Made by a program: the position numbers and the translations under genes
Assembly (NCBI GenBank): GCA_026990095.1
Contig: JALSIL010000076.1
Coordinates: 1-5,112, forward strand
DNA length: 5,112 nt
Reading direction: 5' to 3'
Source of the DNA: Lysobacterales bacterium
GTDB taxonomy: Bacteria > Pseudomonadota > Gammaproteobacteria > Xanthomonadales > Marinicellaceae
Notes under the pieces: model-generated
What the model saw: the letters and a program-made list of their open reading frames with translations, nothing else
Database searches by the model: none
What the model was told of the DNA's origin: nothing
In this document: one piece after another, positions 1 to 5,112 of the stretch
How positions within the stretch are numbered: position 1 is the stretch's first letter
How the letters are laid out: the number at the start of each line of letters is the position of its first letter

Positions 1-1624
1 TGTGGCACTCTATCGACCCGGTCCAATGGGAGCGGGTATGGTTGATACTTATGTCGCCTGTAAGCACGGAGATATTGAACCTGATTATTTGCATCCCGAA
101 CTTGAGGAGTTGCTTAAACCCACTTACGGCGTAATCTTGTACCAAGAACAGGTGATGAAAATTGCCCAAGTTTTATCGGGTTATTCATTGGGCGAGGCCG
201 ATATTTTACGTAAAGCCATGGGTAAAAAGATTGAATCCGTTATGGTTCAACAAACCGAAAAGTTTGTCGATGGTGCTGTAAAAAGGGGGATTGATAAAGA
301 GGTTGCTGCACGCATCTTTTCACTGATTGTTAAATTTGCAGGCTATGGATTTAATAAATCGCATTCAGCTGCTTATGCCTTAATTGCCTACCAAACCGCT
401 TGGCTTAAGGCTCATTATCCAGTTGAGTTTATGGCATCCGTGCTTTCTGCGGATATGGATAACACCGAGAAGGTGGTGCACCTGATTGGAGATGTTAAAT
501 CCATGAATATCACCGTGGAAGTGCCCAATATCAACGAATCGGATTACAATTTTAAAGCAGGTGTTGGATTATCCATTGTTTATGGCTTGGGTGCGATAAA
601 AGGAGTGGGGCAAGGAGCAATTGAAAATGTTATGCAGGAGCGTAACGACAATGGTATGTTTACCTCTTTTTACGATTTTTGCGTTCGTGTAGACTTACAC
701 AAAGTCAATAAACGCACATTAGAGGCATTAATTCTTACAGGAGCCTTTGATGGACTGCACTCTAATCGCAATGCACTCATAACAGGCATGGAAAGTGTCA
801 TCAAAGCCGCACAACAAAAAAATCGCGACCAAGAATCAGGACAAGTGGATTTATTTGGGGCGATGATGGCACAATCAAGTGGCGTTAATGAAATGCCGAT
901 ACCTCTTCCAGATGTTAACGCATTTGACGACAACAGGCGATTGTTTTACGAACGCGATTATTTAGGTCATTTTATTACTGGTCACCCAATACGCACGGTT
1001 TCCCAATGGCTTGATTCTTGCTGTAGTCATAGTGTAACAAAAGTGATGGCAATGCAACCCGAGCAAGAACCTCGAAAAGCAGCCACAAAAGACGATGATA
1101 AAAATGACTACATAAAAAAACGCTATTTTAATGGCACGGCTGTGGTTGTTGGCGGTTTGATTACTTCGGTACGCGTACGTAATGAAAATTCGGCAACTGT
1201 AGTAATTTCGGATGAAAATACCCAAATAGAAGCGACATTTTTCAAAGACACCTATTTTGATAACCAAGAAAAAATGCTTAAAGACGAGGTTGTTGTTATA
1301 GAGGGTGAGGCAGGAGTGGATAATTTTTCAGGTAATTTCATCATCCGAGCCAAAACTATCTTAACCCTCAATGAAGCCATAGCAACTTATTGCACTAAAA
1401 TCGGTTTTCTGACATCCACTGTTGATTACCAACAATTCTCAGATCAACTCAAAACCCTATTGCAAACCCACGGACGCGGCAAAGCCAGAATTTACATTCA
1501 CCACGAACAACAAGGCGTGGTCTCCAACCTCAAGTTGGGTGATAAATATAAAATTCGCCCAAGCTTTGATTTGATACAAAACGCACAAAACTTATCAGCA
1601 ATTGATAAGGTGATTTTGAAATAA
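1..1624 (+). CDS. dnaE: DNA polymerase III alpha subunit (DnaE), C-terminal part, 5' end cut by window
   Basis: This is the catalytic subunit of the chromosomal replicase, and the 540 visible residues are roughly the C-terminal half of a protein of about 1160 residues. The frame is already open at base 1; the GTG at base 2 is an internal Val codon in the conserved VALYRPGP motif, not a start. The palm aspartates known from E. coli lie upstream, outside the window. Visible parts, numbered from base 2: fingers motifs TYGVILYQEQVMKIAQVLSG (41-60), KAMGKK (71-76) and KFAGYGFNKSHSAAYAL (111-127); a helix-hairpin-helix stretch VYGLGAIKGVG (193-203); a beta-clamp-binding pentapeptide QVDLF (281-285), equivalent to E. 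coli QADMF; an OB fold at about 376-455; and a C-terminal tau-binding-type region from about 460. A charged linker at about 351-375 looks longer than in E. coli. The gene ends at TAA 1622-1624. Identification is certain; the phylum is an inference. Confidence 0.98.
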   Translation, partial: VALYRPGPMGAGMVDTYVACKHGDIEPDYLHPELEELLKPTYGVILYQEQVMKIAQVLSGYSLGEADILRKAMGKKIESVMVQQTEKFVDGAVKRGIDKEVAARIFSLIVKFAGYGFNKSHSAAYALIAYQTAWLKAHYPVEFMASVLSADMDNTEKVVHLIGDVKSMNITVEVPNINESDYNFKAGVGLSIVYGLGAIKGVGQGAIENVMQERNDNGMFTSFYDFCVRVDLHKVNKRTLEALILTGAFDGLHSNRNALITGMESVIKAAQQKNRDQESGQVDLFGAMMAQSSGVNEMPIPLPDVNAFDDNRRLFYERDYLGHFITGHPIRTVSQWLDSCCSHSVTKVMAMQPEQEPRKAATKDDDKNDYIKKRYFNGTAVVVGGLITSVRVRNENSATVVISDENTQIEATFFKDTYFDNQEKMLKDEVVVIEGEAGVDNFSGNFIIRAKTILTLNEAIATYCTKIGFLTSTVDYQQFSDQLKTLLQTHGRGKARIYIHHEQQGVVSNLKLGDKYKIRPSFDLIQNAQNLSAIDKVILK

Positions 1625-1648
1625 ATTAATAGATTATAGTGTTCTCTA

Positions 1649-1676
1649 GTTACTTTTATCTTAAAAATGATAAAAT
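1649..1676 (+). promoter_or_regulatory. Possible promoter for the polysaccharide deacetylase gene
   Basis: In the dnaE-deacetylase gap a TAAAAT box (1671-1676) matches the sigma-70 -10 consensus at five of six positions. A poor -35-like GTTACT (1649-1654) sits 16 bases upstream. Seven bases separate the -10 box from the ATG at 1684, so a transcript from here would have almost no leader. No Shine-Dalgarno sequence is visible before that ATG, which fits a leaderless or near-leaderless mRNA. Co-transcription from dnaE is equally possible. AT-rich DNA throws up such boxes by chance, so confidence is low. Confidence 0.25.
1654..1675. repeat. Short inverted repeat before the deacetylase gene
   Basis: TTTTATC (1654-1660) and GATAAAA (1669-1675) are perfect inverted copies separated by eight bases. 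The right arm overlaps the candidate -10 box. It could be an operator or a weak hairpin after dnaE. No T-run follows on the + strand, so a standard intrinsic terminator is unlikely. Each arm holds only one C or G, so chance is a real explanation. Confidence 0.35.
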
Positions 1677-1683
1677 CTATTCC

Positions 1684-2490
1684 ATGAAAATTCCAGTTCT
1701 AACCTATCATGCCAACAATATTACTGGCAATGAATACCAAACCAATGACTTGGTTGCTCTAAAACAAGATTTAAGGCTGTTTGATGAACTTGATATGACT
1801 ATCATTTCAAGCCACATTTTAGTCCAGTGGCTTAAACAAGAGATTAATCTCGACAAATCTAAAAACTACTTGGTTTTAACCTTTGATGATGGAACAGAAC
1901 TGGATTTTTGGGATTGGCAACACCCTTATCAGGGATTTCAAAAATCAGCCTATACATTAATGAAAGAATTCCAAACCGCTACCAGACGATACATTCACGC
2001 AACTTCTTTTGTTATAGCATCCCCTGAGGTTCGAGCAACACTTGAAAAGACTTGTCTTGCAGGTCATAAAATTTGGGGAGACGCATGGTGGCAAGAAGCA
2101 GAAAACTCTTCAATTATGTCTATTGAGAACCATTCATGGGATCATGTACACGAAACCATTGAACACGTTTATCAAAAAGATAATATAAAGGGAGATTTTA
2201 GTGTGATTGATACTCAAGAAGAGGCAAAGCAACAAATAGTTGAGGCATCAAAGTATATCAATTCAAAAATTAAAAATAAATCAGTCTCTCTTTTCGCCTA
2301 TCCCTATGGTGATATCAATGATTTCCTAACTGAAAACTTCCTGCAAAATCATGAAAATGGAATTGCTGGAGCTTTCACCTGTGTTCCCCAACACACCTAC
2401 CAAGATACGCATCGTTGGAAAATCCCACGTTATGTTTGTGGTGCAGATTGGAAAAACATTAATGAATTAAGAACTATTTTACAAAGTTAA
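1684..2490 (+). CDS. Polysaccharide deacetylase, NodB/CE4 family, cytoplasmic
   Basis: The predicted 268-residue protein is a metal-dependent carbohydrate N- or O-deacetylase with the NodB homology fold. Family motifs are present in order: MKIPVLTYH at the N-terminus; TFDDG at 66-70, with D68 as likely catalytic base and D69 as metal ligand; H150-S-W-D-H154, the HSxxH metal-binding motif; FAYPYGD at 204-210; and IPRY at 247-250. The segment between motifs 1 and 2 is long (about 80 residues). I chose ATG 1684 because homology begins there; an in-frame GTG at 1639 would only add 15 residues with no family resemblance. Neither start gives a signal peptide or membrane segment, so the enzyme probably works in the cytoplasm, perhaps on a sugar precursor rather than finished polysaccharide. 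It lies 59 bases after dnaE on the same strand and converges with the next gene. The substrate cannot be read from the sequence. Confidence 0.88.
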   Translation: MKIPVLTYHANNITGNEYQTNDLVALKQDLRLFDELDMTIISSHILVQWLKQEINLDKSKNYLVLTFDDGTELDFWDWQHPYQGFQKSAYTLMKEFQTATRRYIHATSFVIASPEVRATLEKTCLAGHKIWGDAWWQEAENSSIMSIENHSWDHVHETIEHVYQKDNIKGDFSVIDTQEEAKQQIVEASKYINSKIKNKSVSLFAYPYGDINDFLTENFLQNHENGIAGAFTCVPQHTYQDTHRWKIPRYVCGADWKNINELRTILQS

Positions 2491-2497
2491 TGTGTTT

Positions 2498-3004
2498 TCA
2501 AAAAGGTCCAAGTTTATTAATAATTTTAAATAGCCTTCTCTTTTTCCAAGGTGAAATGGATTTGTGAAAATTTACAACTAAATATTGATAGTTTGTTTCT
2601 TTAAATCCAGCAGCTAAATCCACTTCTAAGGCTCGTTTATCATTAACGTACCCAAAAAAAGCATCGCACTGGTTCGAGAAATGTTTAAAAGCATATTTAA
2701 GCAGGTTAAGGTAAATACCTCCTGTCTCCGAAATTATAGTTTTCTGTTCTTCTGTCATTTGCTTTATGACAGTTCCATCAGTCATAGCACCACCCACTAA
2801 CATTGCTCCCTTATAAGGTGTTAAACAAATATAAGTAACTGGAAGATAATGCCCTTGTTCATTTTTATAAAACCCAATCAAATGATTTCCACCTTTGGGA
2901 GGTGGTGAACCAAACTTTTTTTGGAATAAGGCGTTCACAAAATAATGGCTGTTATCCACCACAACAGGGGTAATGATTTTTGATAATTCAGAATTAAATT
3001 TCAT
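2498..3004 (-). CDS. GNAT-like acetyltransferase-family protein, substrate unknown
   Basis: This 168-residue protein starts at ATG (complement of 3002-3004) and stops at TGA (complement of 2498-2500). Its C-terminal half reads as the later part of a GNAT fold: a Gly-rich strand and turn MLVGGAMTDG (68-77), a helix beginning at ETGGIYLNLLKYAF (93-106), a strand AFFGYV (115-120), then a helix and turn RALEVDLAAGF (124-134) followed by strand YQYLVVNF (139-146). This last part resembles the GNAT motif in which a helix ends in GF. The first about 60 residues are less diagnostic. No signal peptide or membrane segment is visible, and the C-terminal tail is basic (KKRR at 154-157). No Shine-Dalgarno precedes the ATG. 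The gene converges with the deacetylase, 7 bases apart, and diverges from the GNAT-MaoC gene. That it is a real protein is likely; the acetyltransferase assignment rests on fold pattern only. Confidence 0.72.
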   Translation of the reverse strand: MKFNSELSKIITPVVVDNSHYFVNALFQKKFGSPPPKGGNHLIGFYKNEQGHYLPVTYICLTPYKGAMLVGGAMTDGTVIKQMTEEQKTIISETGGIYLNLLKYAFKHFSNQCDAFFGYVNDKRALEVDLAAGFKETNYQYLVVNFHKSISPWKKRRLFKIINKLGPF

Positions 3005-3024
3005 AAAATGATGTTAAAACAAAA

Positions 3025-3052
3025 ATTATATACTAATAGCTCTAACACTAAA
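3025..3052 (-). promoter_or_regulatory. Candidate sigma-70 promoter for the GNAT-like gene
   Basis: On the minus strand a perfect TATAAT (complement of 3025-3030) lies 20 bases before the ATG at 3004. A weak -35-like TTTAGT (complement of 3047-3052) is 16 bases further upstream. Transcription would begin near 3018, giving a leader of only about 14 bases with no visible ribosome-binding site. The -10 match is exact and correctly placed, but the -35 is poor and the region is AT-rich. Confidence 0.4.
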
Positions 3053-3080
3053 ATTAAAGAAATATAAAGTGTAAATTTAA

Positions 3081-3112
3081 ATAAACTGTATTTGTCATAA
3101 AATTCAGTTTAT
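3081..3112. repeat. 32-base imperfect inverted repeat upstream of the GNAT-MaoC gene (operator or hairpin)
   Basis: ATAAACTG (3081-3088) is a perfect inverted copy of CAGTTTAT (3105-3112). After one T/T mismatch the pairing continues for four more bases (ATTT 3090-3093 with AAAT 3100-3103), leaving a six-base centre at 3094-3099. Twelve of thirteen positions therefore pair. It ends ten bases before the ATG at 3123 and lies in a divergent intergenic region, where a repressor or activator site would be expected. As RNA it would form a hairpin next to the start codon. No T-run follows, so it does not look like a terminator. No regulator gene is visible nearby. Confidence 0.5.
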
Positions 3113-3115
3113 AGT
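3110..3115 (+). promoter_or_regulatory. Possible -10 box for the GNAT-MaoC gene
   Basis: TATAGT (3110-3115) matches the -10 consensus at five of six positions and overlaps the right arm of the inverted repeat. Seven bases separate it from the ATG at 3123, the same spacing as the box before the deacetylase gene. No good -35 is found at 16-18 bases. An alternative -10, TATAAA at 3063-3068, also lacks a clear -35 but would leave a leader of about 50 bases containing the whole repeat. I cannot decide between them. Confidence 0.22.
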
Positions 3116-3122
3116 TAGTATT

Positions 3123-4019
3123 ATGATTTCTGAAATAATTAATTTTACAAAAAACCAATTACTTGATTTATTGGATAATAAAAGAATAAATAAGCGTTGT
3201 GGAATGTTGCCGACACTATTACAGTTACAGCAAGCCTCATTCAAGCATTATCGTTTTTTCCAGAGTATGCACAAGGATAAAACAACAAACTTGTTTATAA
3301 TTCGAATTGAGTCTGAGGAAAATAATTTTATTAGTGCCTACGAGCTTTTAGAGAATTATAAGTATAATGAAATGCATTTGTTTGATTTTATCGGCATGTG
3401 TTTTAATGAACTGTGCTTAAAAAAACTATCTGTGGAAATTTGCGATTGTAAAACCAACTTATTAAGCTTATACCTAAAAATGGGTTTTGAGGTTGAAGGT
3501 TTATTTAAACAGCATATTTTAATCAAGTCAAAAATAAGGAATGTCTATCGTTTAGCACTGACTAAAGAGAGTTTTGATAAATACTTAAAACAAACGCTTC
3601 CAAAAATTTTGCACGGTCAAAGATTTAAAATAAATAATGGAGATAAATACAGCGAAACACGCGTGATTACTCAAAAAGACATTGAGTTATTCGCACAGGT
3701 TTCTCATGACTACAATCCGATACACCTTGATGCAATTTATGCTAAAAATCATGGATTTAATTCAACTATCGCTCATGGCATGTTATTAGCAAGTTTTATA
3801 TCAAAAATACTTGGCATGGATTTTCCAGGAAACGGTAGTATATTCCTCTCACAAGAACTAAAGTTCATTAAACCCATATACCCAGATATAGAGTTAATCA
3901 TAACAGTAAAAGTAATATCCATTATTGGAAAAAAGGTGACTCTTTCAACTCACATTGAGCAAAATAAACAACTTTCTATCATAGGTACATCAACTATTTT
4001 AATTTTGGTAGAGACTTAA
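3123..4019 (+). CDS. Fusion protein: GNAT-like N-terminal domain plus MaoC/PhaJ-type (R)-enoyl-CoA hydratase
   Basis: This 298-residue protein has two domains. Residues about 165-295 are a hot-dog-fold MaoC-like hydratase close in pattern to PhaJ, the (R)-specific enoyl-CoA hydratase: FAQVSHDYNPIHLD (190-203), IAHGMLLASFISKILG (216-231), then a strand ending LKFIKPIYPD (246-255). D196 and H201 match the catalytic Asp and His of the family, so hydration of a trans-2-enoyl-CoA to an (R)-3-hydroxyacyl-CoA is plausible. Residues about 1-155 resemble GNAT acyltransferases of the PseH/RimJ type, with SLYLKMGFEVEGLFKQHILI (115-134) as clearest match. The stretch that usually carries strand 4 and the R/Q-x-x-G-x-G/A acyl-CoA loop seems missing between about 70 and 84. 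ATG 3123 is the first start and includes the N-terminal helix; M28 is an alternative. No signal peptide is seen. It diverges from the GNAT-like gene and converges with the membrane protein gene, 13 bases apart. A role in 3-hydroxyacylating an amino sugar is inference. Confidence 0.85.
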   Translation: MISEIINFTKNQLLDLLDNKRINKRCGMLPTLLQLQQASFKHYRFFQSMHKDKTTNLFIIRIESEENNFISAYELLENYKYNEMHLFDFIGMCFNELCLKKLSVEICDCKTNLLSLYLKMGFEVEGLFKQHILIKSKIRNVYRLALTKESFDKYLKQTLPKILHGQRFKINNGDKYSETRVITQKDIELFAQVSHDYNPIHLDAIYAKNHGFNSTIAHGMLLASFISKILGMDFPGNGSIFLSQELKFIKPIYPDIELIITVKVISIIGKKVTLSTHIEQNKQLSIIGTSTILILVET

Positions 4020-4032
4020 GGTTTCAGTTAGA

Positions 4033-5112
4033 TTAAAAACTAACAATATTTGTTGAGCCACTGTCTGATTCTGAAAATACAATTTCCCAATTTGATTTTT
4101 TACCATCGCAAGAATTACATGCATAGAATGTTGCATAGTTTGTTTTTTCAACTGGGTTAATTATCTTACCATTTAACCTTACTTCTTTAATTGAAATAGT
4201 GGAAAAACTCCCAAACAATTTAGTTATAACTAAATTTTTGCCTTTATCTAAGACAACTGAAATGTCTTTATTTAGCCATTCTGGTTGTTTAATGTATTTT
4301 CTTTTATATTCACTCTTGAAATCCTCTTCAGTAATTAATTGTTGATTGGAAATCGATTTGACTGGATAAAAATAGGCGTCGCCAATTTTCTTAATTGCTT
4401 TTTGTTTGATGTATTTGGCAAAAATTCCTGGAATGGCAAATATTTTATTAGCGTTATCGGCATTGCCATACCAGATGCGATTGTTTGGACAAGTTGACAA
4501 TAATTCAATGCCGCTATGAGAATGTATTAATGTTGCATATGGACCGTGCAAAGAATTTAATTTATGTTGGCAAAGATATTTTGAATGTGCGTGAGATTGA
4601 TAGGCGGGTATTTCAAAACCCGTAACATTAAACTGTTTAGTTGAAAGAGTTTTGATGTTATTCCATGCTTCTCCATGAACATACAGTTTATTAGTATTTA
4701 ATTTGATTCCTAGGAGTAAAAACAAAGCCATAAAAACTAACAATGTAAGTAAATAAACAGTAGAAGGCATTGATTTAAATGAATACGTCTTATAAACCAT
4801 CCATAAGCACAGAGCAAACAATAAGCTAAAACTCAAAGAAATTGAGTAAGTCATATACCATGGAGTGTTCAGACGGATTAAAGAAATAAGAACGAGAGTA
4901 AAAACCCAAAATCCAAAAAATTGAAAGAAAAGTTTTTTCGTTTTAATATCTTGATTTTTTAATGAGTAAAGTGCCAAGATAATTATTGCTAGTACAAATA
5001 GAGCGTGTATTGCAAAAGTAATTTTTGCTAGAAAGGGAGGAAATAACATTTCATAAATGTCATAAGCAGTTGTAAATATAACACCAAAAGCCAGTTTAAA
5101 TGGACCCAGATA
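4033..5112 (-). CDS. Polytopic membrane protein with large soluble C-terminal domain, 5' end cut by window
   Basis: I do not recognise the family. The frame stays open from TAA (complement of 4033-4035) to the right edge, giving at least 359 residues. The Met at 5047-5049 is probably internal: the 21 codons before it continue as YLGPFKLAFGVIFTTAYDIY without a stop, and no ribosome-binding site precedes it. Numbered from that Met, hydrophobic segments lie at about 8-30, 41-59, 63-88 and 98-116, then a soluble region of about 220 residues with cysteines at 160, 187, 311 and 314 (the last two as CNSC). If that region is periplasmic, the cysteines could form disulfides. A multi-span membrane part followed by a soluble domain is the build of GT-C-type glycosyltransferases and other envelope proteins, and the neighbours suggest surface-polysaccharide work, but no catalytic motif is visible here. 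The catalytic or other defining part may lie beyond the window. Confidence 0.8.
   Translation of the reverse strand, partial: YLGPFKLAFGVIFTTAYDIYEMLFPPFLAKITFAIHALFVLAIIILALYSLKNQDIKTKKLFFQFFGFWVFTLVLISLIRLNTPWYMTYSISLSFSLLFALCLWMVYKTYSFKSMPSTVYLLTLLVFMALFLLLGIKLNTNKLYVHGEAWNNIKTLSTKQFNVTGFEIPAYQSHAHSKYLCQHKLNSLHGPYATLIHSHSGIELLSTCPNNRIWYGNADNANKIFAIPGIFAKYIKQKAIKKIGDAYFYPVKSISNQQLITEEDFKSEYKRKYIKQPEWLNKDISVVLDKGKNLVITKLFGSFSTISIKEVRLNGKIINPVEKTNYATFYACNSCDGKKSNWEIVFSESDSGSTNIVSF

Noticed and set aside
670..933. Open frame of 87 codons on the minus strand inside dnaE
   Set aside because: It lies wholly within the strongly conserved dnaE frame, has no recognisable domain or start signal, and is best explained as a shadow of the coding strand.
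962..1267. Open frame of 101 codons on the minus strand inside dnaE
   Set aside because: It is antisense to the OB-fold region of dnaE and its translation resembles no protein family; a shadow frame.
1639..1683. Upstream GTG start for the deacetylase
   Set aside because: The extra 15 residues show no family resemblance or signal peptide, and the stretch holds the candidate promoter and dyad; ATG 1684 begins at the conserved MKIPVLTYH.
2457..2492. CATTAA/TTAATG inverted pair with a following TGTTTT, as a terminator at the end of the deacetylase gene
   Set aside because: The loop is 24 bases, the six-base stem is almost all A/T and the T-run is short and interrupted; not convincing.
3001..3103. 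Nine-base direct repeat TCATAAAAT at 3001-3009 and 3095-3103
   Set aside because: The first copy overlaps the start codon of the minus-strand gene, and such a short A/T-rich match is expected by chance in this DNA.
4027..4044. GTTAG/CTAAC hairpin between the converging fusion and membrane-protein genes
   Set aside because: Only five pairs around an eight-base loop, and no T-run follows on either strand, so I do not call it a terminator.
1..5112. tRNA or rRNA genes, CRISPR arrays, insertion sequences, phage attachment sites
   Set aside because: I saw no regularly spaced repeats, transposase or integrase motifs, or cloverleaf-like stretches; the gaps between genes are at most about 120 bases.

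Overview
The window looks like part of an AT-rich bacterial chromosome, most likely a gammaproteobacterium. The main evidence is the first gene, the C-terminal half of a DnaE-type replicative DNA polymerase III alpha subunit that is closely similar to the E. coli protein as I remember it. A low-GC marine sulphur-oxidiser or symbiont lineage (SUP05/Thioglobaceae-like) would fit the base composition and style, but that placement is an inference that I could not test.

Layout: (1) Bases 1-1624 (+) are the 3' part of dnaE, cut by the left edge. (2) Bases 1684-2490 (+) encode a NodB/CE4-type polysaccharide deacetylase with no signal peptide, preceded by a 59-base gap that holds a small dyad and a -10-like box. 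(3) Bases 2498-3004 (-) encode a small GNAT-like protein of unknown substrate, ending 7 bases from the deacetylase. (4) Bases 3005-3122 are a divergent promoter region with a -10 box for gene 3 and a 32-base imperfect inverted repeat just upstream of gene 4. (5) Bases 3123-4019 (+) encode a two-domain protein, a GNAT-like N-terminal domain fused to a C-terminal MaoC/PhaJ-type hot-dog hydratase. (6) Bases 4033-5112 (-) encode a polytopic membrane protein with a large soluble C-terminal domain. Its reading frame is open to the right edge, so it is partial.

How they relate: dnaE is a core gene. What follows is more AT-rich to the eye, alternates in strand gene by gene, and holds functions typical of cell-surface carbohydrate modification: deacetylation, N-acylation and a membrane protein. 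I read it as an accessory surface-polysaccharide region beside a housekeeping gene. The best candidate for something new is the GNAT-MaoC fusion. Its hydratase half keeps the catalytic Asp and His and could make an (R)-3-hydroxyacyl-CoA. Its GNAT half resembles amino-sugar N-acyltransferases but seems to lack the usual acyl-CoA-binding loop. No RNA genes, CRISPR arrays or insertion sequences were seen, and no gap between genes exceeds about 120 bases.
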